From Bacillota bacterium (GTDB taxonomy: Bacteria > Bacillota_A > Clostridia > Peptostreptococcales > Anaerovoracaceae): DNA of 6,320 nucleotides. This document shows positions 1-6,320 of this stretch, piece by piece. Position numbers and translations under genes: made by a program. Each line of letters begins with the position of its first letter. Position 1 is the stretch's first letter. The stretch covers positions 1-6,320 of the forward strand of contig JAFTHD010000047.1 of NCBI GenBank assembly GCA_017457585.1, given 5' to 3'. Under the pieces are notes generated by a model. That model saw only the letters and a program-made list of their open reading frames with translations. It was not told the origin of the DNA and did not search any database.

Positions 1-142
1 CATAGAAGGCCGAATATCAATAAAATTTGTGACTGTATACGATATATGGGCGAAAAAACGAGCGATTCCCATGGGAATCGCTCGTTTTTTCGCCCATATA
101 TCGTATACAGTCACAAATTTTATTGATATTCGGCCTTCTATG
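1..142. repeat. Perfect 142-base palindrome, 71-base arms, no spacer
   Basis: Bases 1-71 are the exact reverse complement of bases 72-142, with the centre between 71 and 72 inside CCCATGGG. I checked every position and found no mismatch. Symmetry stops at the window edge on the left, so its true extent is unknown. A loop-free perfect repeat this long is hard to keep in a living chromosome and is a familiar product of assembly fold-back at a contig end. The inner 38 bases are a natural-looking terminator hairpin, which could have seeded such a fold-back. If so, only the right half (about 72 onward) reflects the genome and the left half is a mirror copy. No gene is visible in it. Confidence 0.97.
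53..90. terminator. Bidirectional rho-independent terminator-like hairpin
   Basis: An A6 run (53-58), an 11-bp stem (CGAGCGATTCC pairing with GGAATCGCTCG), a CATG tetraloop at 70-73 and a T6 run (85-90) make a textbook intrinsic terminator readable from either strand. It would end transcription of a gene lying upstream of the window and insulate guaB. Its left half falls in the mirrored arm of the large palindrome and could be an assembly copy. The stem, loop and T-run on the right still look genuine, because a natural terminator would have this shape anyway. Confidence 0.7.
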
Positions 143-151
143 TTGTACAAT
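123..151 (+). promoter_or_regulatory. Probable sigma-A-type promoter of guaB
   Basis: TTGATA (123-128, five of six matches to TTGACA) and TACAAT (146-151, five of six to TATAAT) are separated by an ideal 17 bases. The predicted start is near 157-159, giving a leader of about 60 bases before the guaB ATG at 218. The -35 box lies in the right arm of the palindrome and the -10 box lies just outside it. A mirror -35 copy therefore appears at 15-20 on the minus strand. No purine riboswitch fits in the short leader. Confidence 0.65.
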
Positions 152-181
152 AAACAATTAATAATGAGACAAATGCAAGTT

Positions 182-192
182 AATGTAACATT
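182..192. promoter_or_regulatory. Small palindrome in the guaB leader, possible operator
   Basis: AATGTAACATT is an 11-base odd palindrome lying downstream of the predicted transcription start and about 11 bases ahead of the AGGAGG ribosome-binding site. It is AT-rich and could be a regulator site or chance. I do not recognise it as a known purine-regulator box. Confidence 0.15.
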
Positions 193-217
193 TTAATATA
201 GATAGGAGGCACTTACC

Positions 218-1723
218 ATGGCGTACATTTATGAAGAACCATCGCGAACTTTCAACGAATATCTGCTTGTACCGGGTTATTCATCCAGGAACTGCAGAGT
301 TGAGAACGTTTCGCTTAAGACACCGCTGACCAAGTACAGAAAAGGCGAGGAAGAACCGGCCATTACCATGAACATTCCGATGGTATCCGCAATCATGCAG
401 GCGGTATCGGGAGACAGGCTGGCGATCGCGCTCGCAAAGGAAGGCGGAGTTTCCTTCATATATGGCTCACAGTCGGTTGAGAGTCAGGCGGCCATGGTTA
501 AGAGGGTAAAGGATCACAAGGCAGGATTCGTAAGGTCGGACGCGAACGTTCGCCCGGATCAGACCCTTGCAGAGCTTTTGGAACTGAAGGAGAGAACAGG
601 CCATTCGACGACGGCTGTAACGGTTGACGGCACGGCAGAGGGCAAGATGGTTGGCCTTGTTACGAGCAGGGATTACAGAATCAGCAGAATGCCGCTCGAC
701 ACGAAGATTGCTGAATTCATGACACCTTTTGACAAGCTGATCGTGGCAGACAAAGGCGTAACCTTAAGCGAGGCAAACGACATTCTTTGGGAGCACAAGC
801 TCAACGCGCTTCCTATCGTCGATAAGGATCAGAGACTGGACAGCTTCGTTTTCCGTAAGGACTACGACAGCCATAAGATGTACAGAGACGAGCTTTTGGA
901 CGATGACAAGAGATACGTTGTAGGTGCCGGAATCAACACGAGGGACTACGCGCAGAGAGTACCGGCTCTTCTTGAAGCCGGCGCGGACATTCTCTGTATC
1001 GATTCCTCGGAAGGATATACTGAGTGGCAGAAGCTTACCATCGACTGGATCAGAGAACACTACGGTGACAAGGTAAAGGTCGGTGCAGGAAACGTAGTGG
1101 ACAGGGAAGGCTTCAGATATCTTGCAGAGGCAGGAGCTGACTTCGTGAAAATCGGTATCGGTGGCGGATCCATCTGTATCACGAGAGAGCAGAAGGGTAT
1201 CGGAAGAGGACAGGCGTCGGCAGTTATCGATGTTGCGGCAGCCAGAGACGAGTATTTTGAGGAGACAGGTATCTACGTTCCAATCTGCTCGGACGGCGGC
1301 ATCGTTTACGACTATCATATGACTCTGGCGCTGGCTATGGGGGCTGACTTCCTCATGCTGGGAAGATACTTCTCCAGATTTGACGAGTCGCCTACGAACA
1401 AGCTGACTTTGAACGGCAGCGTTGTGAAGGAATACTGGGGCGAAGGTTCAAACAGAGCGAGAAACTGGCAGCGATACGACATGGGCGGAGACAGCAAGCT
1501 CAGCTTCGAAGAGGGCGTTGATTCATACGTTCCGTATGCCGGACCTCTCAGCGACAATGTACGCCAGTCGCTTCAGAAGGTGAAGTCCACCATGTGCAAC
1601 TGCGGTGCGCTTACCATTCCTGAACTGCAGGATAAGGCGAAGATCACCATCGTTTCGGCAACGAGTATCGTTGAGGGCGGAGCACACGACGTTATTCTTA
1701 GAGATTCGGGCAGCAGCAGATAA
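218..1723 (+). CDS. guaB: Inosine-5'-monophosphate dehydrogenase
   Basis: The enzyme oxidises IMP to XMP with NAD+, the committed cytoplasmic step to guanine nucleotides. The 501-residue product has usual IMPDH length. Visible parts are an N-terminal barrel segment, a paired CBS region inserted at about 105-220, then the rest of the barrel: NAD-site IDSSEG (261-266), catalytic loop [11 protein letters not shown] with Cys320, phosphate-site SDGG (358-361) and the flap RNWQRY with the catalytic Arg419-Tyr420 pair. The loop reads GGGSIC where most bacteria have GPGSIC. From memory the protein is strikingly like Tritrichomonas foetus IMPDH (catalytic Cys319, Arg418-Tyr419). AGGAGG at 204-209, eight bases ahead, supports the ATG. 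A promoter lies upstream and guaA, the next pathway step, lies downstream. Confidence 0.97.
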   Translation: MAYIYEEPSRTFNEYLLVPGYSSRNCRVENVSLKTPLTKYRKGEEEPAITMNIPMVSAIMQAVSGDRLAIALAKEGGVSFIYGSQSVESQAAMVKRVKDHKAGFVRSDANVRPDQTLAELLELKERTGHSTTAVTVDGTAEGKMVGLVTSRDYRISRMPLDTKIAEFMTPFDKLIVADKGVTLSEANDILWEHKLNALPIVDKDQRLDSFVFRKDYDSHKMYRDELLDDDKRYVVGAGINTRDYAQRVPALLEAGADILCIDSSEGYTEWQKLTIDWIREHYGDKVKVGAGNVVDREGFRYLAEAGADFVKIGIGGGSICITREQKGIGRGQASAVIDVAAARDEYFEETGIYVPICSDGGIVYDYHMTLALAMGADFLMLGRYFSRFDESPTNKLTLNGSVVKEYWGEGSNRARNWQRYDMGGDSKLSFEEGVDSYVPYAGPLSDNVRQSLQKVKSTMCNCGALTIPELQDKAKITIVSATSIVEGGAHDVILRDSGSSR

Positions 1724-1734
1724 GAGTTTTTAAT

Positions 1735-1771
1735 GCCGGCACTTGAGGGGAGACCCTTGAGGCCGGCTTTT
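1735..1771 (+). terminator. Hairpin with short U-run between guaB and guaA
   Basis: GCCGGC (1735-1740) pairs with GCCGGC (1762-1767). After a bulged A1741, eight more pairs (two of them G-U) close a GAGA loop at 1750-1753, and TTTT follows at 1768-1771. The stem is strong but the U-run is short, so it may be a partial terminator that lowers guaA expression relative to guaB, or an RNA-stabilising hairpin. It starts 12 bases after the guaB stop. It overlaps the first codons of a longer in-frame version of guaA, which argues against that longer start. Confidence 0.65.
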
Positions 1772-1783
1772 CATGTAAAGAAA

Positions 1784-1793
1784 GGAAAAGGAA
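1784..1793 (+). promoter_or_regulatory. Ribosome-binding site that decides the guaA start
   Basis: GGAAAAGGAA is the purine-rich stretch ahead of the ATG at 1805, with 11 bases from its end to the start codon. The alternative ATG at 1733 is preceded by GAGTTTTTA, which has no useful Shine-Dalgarno sequence. Spacing is slightly long, so translation may be moderate. Confidence 0.5.
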
Positions 1794-1804
1794 CAAGACG
1801 AGAT

Positions 1805-3361
1805 ATGCCTATTAACAGCGAAAAAATAGTAGTTCTGGACTTCGGCGGTCAGTACAACCAGCTTATTGCAAGGAGGGTGCGTGAAGCGGGTGTTTATGCG
1901 GAGGTTCATCCGTACACCCTTTCGTTGGAGGAACTAAAAAAGATGGAGCCTGCAGGGATCATACTGACGGGCGGTCCGAACAGCGTGTACGATATGGAGT
2001 CACCTCATTACGATAAGGCCCTCTTTGAGTCCGATATCCCGATTCTCGGCATATGTTACGGCGCGCAGCTTATGGCCTGGTCCCTTGGCGGAAAGGTTGA
2101 GACGGCGCCGGTCAGCGAGTACGGCAGAACCCAGGTGAAGGTGACAGGGCACGAGGGAATTTTGTCAGGCGTTTCCGATGAGACGATTGCATGGATGAGT
2201 CATACCGATTACATCGCAGAAGCCCCGTCAGGCTTTGCTGTGACTGCCGGTACACCGGTCTGCCCGGTGGCAGCCATGGAAAATGCGGATGCAGGACTCT
2301 ACGCCGTACAGTTCCATCCGGAGGTTACCCACAGCGTAGAGGGGCAGAAGATTTTAGAGTCTTTCGTATACGATGCCTGTGGCTGTGAAGGAAACTGGAA
2401 GATGGATTCCTTTGCAGAGAATGCCACCAGAGAACTCCGTGAGAAGGTCGGTTCGGGCAAAGTGCTCTGCGCACTTTCCGGTGGAGTGGATTCATCGGTT
2501 GCTGCCGTGCTCATGTCAAAGGCTGTCGGGAAACAGCTCACCTGCGTTTTCGTGGATCACGGTCTTCTCAGAAAGGATGAGGGGGATCAGGTGGAAGCCA
2601 TATTCGGACCTGCTGGCAACTACGACCTTAACTTTATACGGGTGAACGCGCAGCAGAGATTTTACGATAAGCTGGCAGGGGTGGAAGAACCTGAAGCCAA
2701 GAGAAAGATCATAGGCGAAGAGTTCATCAGAGTCTTCGAAGAGGAAGCAAAGAAAATCGGTGCCGTTGACTTCCTCGTTCAGGGCACAATATATCCGGAC
2801 GTAATCGAAAGCGGCCTGGGAAAGTCCGCCGTCATCAAGTCCCATCACAACGTTGGAGGACTGCCGGACTACGTGGATTTCAAGGAGATCATAGAGCCGC
2901 TGAGGATGCTGTTTAAGGACGAAGTCAGAAAGGTAGGCCTGGAACTTGGAATACCGGCGCATCTGGTGTACAGGCAGCCGTTCCCGGGACCGGGACTTGG
3001 CGTAAGGATAGTCGGCGAGGTTACGGAGGAGAAATGCAAGATGGTGCAGGACGCTGACGCCATATTCCGTGAAGAAGTTGCGAAAGCGGTAGAGGAAGGA
3101 AAGGTGGAAGCACCGAACCAGTACTTCGCGGCGCTTACAAATATGCGCACCGTAGGCGTCATGGGTGATTTCAGGACATACGATTATGCCGTCGCCCTCA
3201 GAGCCGTGCAGACCTCTGACTTCATGACAGCCGATACATCAAAACTTCCGTGGGAGCTCCTGGATACCGTAACGAACAGGATTATAAACGAAGTCCCTCA
3301 CGTGAGCCGCGTGTTCTACGACTGCACCAGCAAACCACCTGGAACGATTGAGCTGGAGTAG
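1805..3361 (+). CDS. guaA: GMP synthase, glutamine-hydrolysing
   Basis: It converts XMP, ATP and glutamine to GMP in the cytoplasm, the step after guaB. From the ATG at 1805 the product has 518 residues, normal for the family, and begins a few residues before the conserved [19 protein letters not shown] block. The class I glutamine amidotransferase domain (about 7-190) has GICYGAQ with nucleophile Cys84 and FHPEV with His171 and Glu173. The ATP-pyrophosphatase domain has the PP-loop SGGVDSS (225-231). The C-terminal dimerisation domain has [12 protein letters not shown] (390-401) and ends KPPGTIELE. Most relatives end in IEWE, so Leu517 is a small oddity at the very tip. An in-frame ATG at 1733 would add 24 residues but lies in a hairpin and lacks family similarity. 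No terminator is visible after the stop. Confidence 0.97.
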   Translation: MPINSEKIVVLDFGGQYNQLIARRVREAGVYAEVHPYTLSLEELKKMEPAGIILTGGPNSVYDMESPHYDKALFESDIPILGICYGAQLMAWSLGGKVETAPVSEYGRTQVKVTGHEGILSGVSDETIAWMSHTDYIAEAPSGFAVTAGTPVCPVAAMENADAGLYAVQFHPEVTHSVEGQKILESFVYDACGCEGNWKMDSFAENATRELREKVGSGKVLCALSGGVDSSVAAVLMSKAVGKQLTCVFVDHGLLRKDEGDQVEAIFGPAGNYDLNFIRVNAQQRFYDKLAGVEEPEAKRKIIGEEFIRVFEEEAKKIGAVDFLVQGTIYPDVIESGLGKSAVIKSHHNVGGLPDYVDFKEIIEPLRMLFKDEVRKVGLELGIPAHLVYRQPFPGPGLGVRIVGEVTEEKCKMVQDADAIFREEVAKAVEEGKVEAPNQYFAALTNMRTVGVMGDFRTYDYAVALRAVQTSDFMTADTSKLPWELLDTVTNRIINEVPHVSRVFYDCTSKPPGTIELE

Positions 3362-3481
3362 CAGGATGCGGACAGAATCGAAATCGGGATGAAACAGATG
3401 AAGCTAAGCTACATGGTCTCGCTGGGTATACGAATCGATAAAGAGATTGGAACTCTCATTGATGAGATTTACGGTGAGTAG
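3362..3481 (+). other. Unassigned open run after guaA; possible 30-residue ORF or gene remnant
   Basis: Directly after the guaA TAG the same reading frame stays open for 39 codons to a TAG at 3479-3481. The first ATG in it is at 3389 and would give a 30-residue peptide, MKQMKLSYMVSLGIRIDKEI followed by GTLIDEIYGE. The composition looks protein-like, but there is no good ribosome-binding site before 3389 and I do not recognise the sequence. It could be the tail of a displaced gene left at an integration junction, a small gene, or chance. Its end lies 15 bases before the next start codon. Confidence 0.25.
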
Positions 3482-3496
3482 CCAGAAAGGGGCATA

Positions 3497-4459
3497 ATGG
3501 AAAATCTATCGAAACGAATGATTGAAAAAAGTATCGAGGCGTTCATGATGGGTCTTGAGATATACAACAAGCCTACAATTACCTACAGGATTGAAGGATT
3601 TTCTTTCTTCATCATTAACGCATGGGAACTGATGCTCAAGGCGGAGCTCCTGAATCGGGGAGAGAACATCTACTACAAAGATAAGCAGGAACGGACATTA
3701 AGCCTGAGTGATACGCTCAAGAAAATTTATACCGATAAGAACACCAGGATTCGTCTTAACCTGGAGAAGATTATCGAGCTCAGGAATATCAGCACACACT
3801 TTATCACAGAAGATTATGAAGTAAAATATGCTCCGCTCTTTCAGGCCTGCGTGCTGAACTACGTGAATGAAATCAAGAAGTTCCATGACGTGGATATTAC
3901 GGAGCATATTGCGCAGAATTTCCTGACTATATCCGCCAGATATGAGCCACTGAGCAATGAGCAGATTAGAATCAAGTACCCGCCAGAAATTGCAGAGAAG
4001 TTTATTCGGCAGGCCAATGAGATTGATGTTCTCAGCAGCACTTATGATTCCGACAAATTCGCCATTGAAATCCGTCAGAACCTTTATCTTACAAAGAAGC
4101 GTTCGGAGGCGGACTTTATGGTCGCACTGTCCCCAGATTCGGAGAACAAGGTTGCCCGAGTCAAAGAACTCAAAGACCCGGTGAATACGCATAAGTACTC
4201 ATTCAAGAATGTCATTGTCGCAGTTGACGAAAAGCTTAAGAAAAACAATATCAAGATAGGATATGAAAAAGGGTTCAATAGTTATGTACTGAATCTGGTG
4301 ATTGAATTCTACGATGTCAAGCAGAATGAGGCATACGCTTACAAGCATGTCATCGGTAATCAAGAGCAGTACACATATTCACAGCAGTTTGTAGAGTTCA
4401 TTATTGAAGAAATTAAGAAGAATCCGGAGAACTTCGTAGAGAGCCTGAAAAATGCATAG
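3497..4459 (+). CDS. DUF3644-type protein, putative HEPN ribonuclease
   Basis: The 320-residue product opens with the block SIEAFMMGLEIYNKPTITYR then EGFSFFIINAWELMLKA, which I recognise as DUF3644. Residues 96-101 read RNISTH, matching the Rx4-6H motif of HEPN RNases, and sit at the end of a mainly helical N-terminal part (about 1-130). The C-terminal part (about 150-320) is charged and has no motif I know. There is no signal peptide or membrane segment, so it should be cytoplasmic. AAAGGGG four bases before the ATG is the ribosome-binding site. DUF3644 genes tend to occur in accessory and defence regions, and the next gene is a GmrSD-like nuclease, so an abortive-infection role is inferred. 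The DNA is more AT-rich than guaB: 38% GC by hand count over 3541-3600, versus 57% over 541-600. No clear promoter precedes it. Confidence 0.85.
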   Translation: MENLSKRMIEKSIEAFMMGLEIYNKPTITYRIEGFSFFIINAWELMLKAELLNRGENIYYKDKQERTLSLSDTLKKIYTDKNTRIRLNLEKIIELRNISTHFITEDYEVKYAPLFQACVLNYVNEIKKFHDVDITEHIAQNFLTISARYEPLSNEQIRIKYPPEIAEKFIRQANEIDVLSSTYDSDKFAIEIRQNLYLTKKRSEADFMVALSPDSENKVARVKELKDPVNTHKYSFKNVIVAVDEKLKKNNIKIGYEKGFNSYVLNLVIEFYDVKQNEAYAYKHVIGNQEQYTYSQQFVEFIIEEIKKNPENFVESLKNA

Positions 4460-4598
4460 AAAAAAGATAACCCCAGGCACATGGGAGTGCTCACGCAGAT
4501 GCGCTACCCCATTATGGGACCCAGTGATTATCCTTCACAAGTTATCTTCTAAGGGTATTATACACGATACGTGGGAAATTTCAAGTGAATTGGAGTAA
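4452..4598 (+). CDS. Possible 48-residue ORF bridging the two defence genes
   Basis: An ATG at 4452 overlaps the end of the DUF3644 gene by eight bases (AATGCATAG) and stays open for 48 codons to the TAA at 4596-4598, six bases before the next start. AGAGAG at 4438-4443 could serve as a weak ribosome-binding site. The peptide has a Cys-x3-Cys pair (residues 13 and 17) and three Trp, and ends SSELE. I recognise no family. An open frame this long in a 145-base gap is not rare by chance, and the same bases are rich in inverted repeats, so this is only a candidate. Confidence 0.2.
   Translation: MHRKKITPGTWECSRRCATPLWDPVIILHKLSSKGIIHDTWEISSELE
4464..4548. other. Inverted-repeat-bounded, multi-hairpin element, possible structured RNA
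   Basis: AAGATAAC (4464-4471) and GTTATCTT (4541-4548) are a perfect 8-bp outer pair. Inside, four short hairpins can form in series: GGCAC/GTGCT (4476-4491), CGC/GCG (4494-4503), CCCA/TGGG (4508-4518) and GTGA/TCAC with a 7-base loop (4524-4538). Extra CCCA and TGGG copies (4472-4475, 4482-4485, 4520-4523) allow competing pairings. The inside is about 58% GC over 4471-4530, higher than its flanks. It could be a leader element, a small RNA or a chance fold. No U-run follows on the plus strand, so it is not a normal terminator for the upstream gene. Confidence 0.35.
4534..4561 (+). promoter_or_regulatory. Possible promoter of the DUF262 gene
   Basis: TTCACA (4534-4539, five of six to TTGACA) and TATTAT (4556-4561, five of six to TATAAT) are 16 bases apart. 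The predicted start is near 4568, about 37 bases before the ATG at 4605. The -35 box lies inside the last small hairpin of the inverted-repeat element. If used, it would let the nuclease gene be expressed separately from the DUF3644 gene. Confidence 0.45.
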
Positions 4599-4604
4599 AA
4601 AGCA

Positions 4605-6320
4605 ATGGATGGAAAAGCAACAAAACTGGTGAAATATCTTGACGGGAGTGATAAGCGTTTTGTCATCCCGGTATACCAGAGAAATTACAGTTGGAAGGTT
4701 GAGAACTGCCGCCAGCTTTACGATGACCTTGTAAAGCTGACACTCAATGGCAGAGACATGCATTTTTTTGGCAGTCTTGTCAGCGTCAATAACGGCAAGT
4801 TCGAGGAGTATCTTATTATCGACGGCCAGCAGAGAGTGACTACAATATCGCTGCTCCTGCTTGCAATCCATAATATCCTGAAGGAAGGCAAATTGGAAGC
4901 CGAAGATAAGAAGCTTATCGACAAGGTGTATAACAAGTATCTGGTTGACGAGTACGATATAAGCGAACGCAGAATCAAGCTCAAAGCAGTCAATAAAGAC
5001 CTTGAGGCCTTTGAACGTCTCTTTGAAGGGGAACCATCAGAATTCATTCCTAATTCAGACATCACCATCAACTACAACTACTTCTATGACCGCATTCTGA
5101 AAGAAGAGATATCAGTCGATGAACTGTTCGAGGCAATCAAAGCCCTCATGATAATCAACATCACCGTAGATGAGGACGATGACCCGCAGCTCATCTTCGA
5201 AAGCCTGAACTCCACCGGCGTCGATTTGACAGAGGGAGATAAGATAAGGAACTTCGTCCTGATGGGGCAGTCTCCTGAAAATCAGGAGTCATACTACAAT
5301 AAGTACTGGAGTAAAATTGAGGTTTGCACCGGCAACGACAACAATAACAACAATGGTGTGAGCCTTTTCATCAGGGATTATCTCAGCACCATGAGGCAGT
5401 CTACGCCATCAATGGATAAGATATATCCGGTCTTCAAATCGTATGTCTCAGAAAAGAATCTCGATATGGAAGAACTGCTGCAGGACCTCCTGTACTATGC
5501 ACGACTTTACGAGATTCTGACTAAATCCACATATGCTGATGAAATCGTCAACTCCAGCATCGAGAGACTCAACTACCTTGAGACAACGGTCACAAGACCG
5601 TTCCTGCTGGAGGTAATGAACCTGAATAAGAAGGGTGTTTTGTCTGTCGAAGACCTCAGGGAGATATTCGCAGTCATCGAGAACTTTCTCTTCCGCAGAA
5701 ACATCTGCGAGGTTCCAACGAATGCACTGAACAAGATATTCCTGACGCTGAACAGGGAAATTCATCGATTCGACGGAACTTATGATAATTACGTCGAGAA
5801 AATGAAATTCGCCCTCATCTCAAAGAAGGAGAGCGGAAGATTCCCGGATGATGAGGAGTTCGCCACAGCGTTATCAGAGAAGCAAGTCTATCTCATGAGG
5901 GGCCGCTATAAAAACTACTTGTTTGAGCGTTATGAAAACTTCGGAACTGATGAAATCAAGGATGTCTTCAAACGCATCGAGAGTGGCAAGTACACCATAG
6001 AGCATATCATGCCGCAGACCCTGACACCAGCCTGGAGAGAAGCGCTTGGCGATGACTACGAGGAGATTCATACGGACTGGAAACATCGGCTGGCGAATCT
6101 GACGCTGACAGCATATAACAGCAGCTACAGCAATAACCCATTCAAGGATAAGCGTGACGCTGAGAATGGATTCCTGAACAGCGGCATCCGTATGAATCAG
6201 AAAATTGCTCAGAAGGAGAAGTGGACACTTGCAGAGCTTGAAGAACGCGATAACTATATGGTCGCGAAGGCTCTTGATATCTGGGAATATCCGATAACGG
6301 GGTATAAGCCTGAGGAGAAA
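4605..6320 (+). CDS. DUF262-DUF1524 (GmrSD-like) nuclease, 3' end outside window
   Basis: An ATG with GGAG nine bases upstream opens a frame of 572 codons with no stop before the window ends. The N-terminal DUF262 (ParB/Srx-like NTPase) region shows IPVYQRNYSW (21-30), FFGSLV (54-59), LIIDGQQRVTTISLLLLAI (70-88) and FESLNSTGVDLTEGDKIRNF (198-217). The C-terminal DUF1524 HNH region shows IEHIMPQTL (465-473, probable catalytic His467), HRLANLTLT (494-502) and NSSYSNNPFKDKR (505-517). Both halves are in one polypeptide, as in fused GmrSD, BrxU and SspE-type enzymes, which restrict modified or phosphorothioated DNA using nucleotide hydrolysis. The substrate here cannot be read from sequence. The HNH core looks complete, and the missing part is the extreme C-terminus or an added domain. 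An Asn-rich tract (244-250) lies between the domains. The protein should be cytoplasmic. Confidence 0.9.
   Translation, partial: MDGKATKLVKYLDGSDKRFVIPVYQRNYSWKVENCRQLYDDLVKLTLNGRDMHFFGSLVSVNNGKFEEYLIIDGQQRVTTISLLLLAIHNILKEGKLEAEDKKLIDKVYNKYLVDEYDISERRIKLKAVNKDLEAFERLFEGEPSEFIPNSDITINYNYFYDRILKEEISVDELFEAIKALMIINITVDEDDDPQLIFESLNSTGVDLTEGDKIRNFVLMGQSPENQESYYNKYWSKIEVCTGNDNNNNNGVSLFIRDYLSTMRQSTPSMDKIYPVFKSYVSEKNLDMEELLQDLLYYARLYEILTKSTYADEIVNSSIERLNYLETTVTRPFLLEVMNLNKKGVLSVEDLREIFAVIENFLFRRNICEVPTNALNKIFLTLNREIHRFDGTYDNYVEKMKFALISKKESGRFPDDEEFATALSEKQVYLMRGRYKNYLFERYENFGTDEIKDVFKRIESGKYTIEHIMPQTLTPAWREALGDDYEEIHTDWKHRLANLTLTAYNSSYSNNPFKDKRDAENGFLNSGIRMNQKIAQKEKWTLAELEERDNYMVAKALDIWEYPITGYKPEEK

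Noticed and set aside
152..217. Purine riboswitch in the guaB leader
   Set aside because: The leader of about 60 bases is too short and lacks the conserved three-way junction and loop sequences.
764..1318. 184-codon open frame on the minus strand inside guaB
   Set aside because: It is fully covered by a strongly conserved coding sequence and has no recognisable protein features.
1733..1804. In-frame ATG extending guaA by 24 residues
   Set aside because: It lies in a terminator-like hairpin, lacks a ribosome-binding site, and the extra residues have no place in the GMP synthase family.
4464..4548. tRNA gene, suggested by the 8-bp closing stem, about 85 bases and a 7-base loop in the last arm
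   Set aside because: There is no T-loop consensus, no D-loop GG and no proper anticodon arm.
4464..4548. Integron attC site, suggested by the AGATAAC and GTTATCT ends
   Set aside because: The ends do not match the RYYYAAC and GTTRRRY consensus and no integron context is visible.
4586..4598. Possible att repeat of the guaA end: TGAATTGGAGTAA versus the GAGCTGGAGTAG terminus
   Set aside because: The match is short and imperfect (about 9 of 12) and both simply encode ELE-stop or sit at a ribosome-binding site, so it is likely coincidence.

Overview
The window looks like a piece of a Firmicutes (Clostridia-type) chromosome. The signs are strong Shine-Dalgarno sequences (AGGAGG ahead of guaB), sigma-A-like promoters, rho-independent-type hairpins and clostridial-style proteins. 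The genus cannot be fixed from the sequence. All recognisable genes are on the plus strand.

Positions 1-142 form a perfect, spacer-free palindrome with 71-base arms. It is centred on a terminator-like hairpin and ends exactly at the window edge. I read it most likely as a contig-end fold-back artefact over a genuine terminator, though a real structure is not excluded. The right arm runs into a convincing promoter (TTGATA, 17 bases, TACAAT) for guaB.

Positions 218-3361 hold the guanine branch of purine synthesis. guaB (IMP dehydrogenase, IMP to XMP) is followed by guaA (GMP synthase, XMP to GMP). A GC-rich hairpin with a short U-run lies between them and may limit read-through into guaA. The guaA start is placed at 1805, after this hairpin, and not at the upstream in-frame ATG at 1733. 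The guaB product closely resembles, as I recall it, the IMP dehydrogenase of the protist Tritrichomonas foetus.

From 3362 the character changes from housekeeping to accessory. After guaA comes an unassigned 135-base stretch with a 39-codon open run in the guaA frame, then a DUF3644-type gene with a HEPN-like RxxxxH motif (3497-4459). Next is a 145-base gap rich in short inverted repeats, and then a DUF262-DUF1524 (GmrSD-like) gene from 4605 that runs off the window end after 572 codons. The last two genes look like anti-phage defence genes: a putative HEPN ribonuclease and a putative modification-dependent HNH nuclease. Their position directly behind guaA fits the known use of guaA 3' ends as integration hotspots. 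The gap between them holds three competing readings: a multi-branched RNA element, a 48-codon overlapping ORF, and a promoter for the DUF262 gene.
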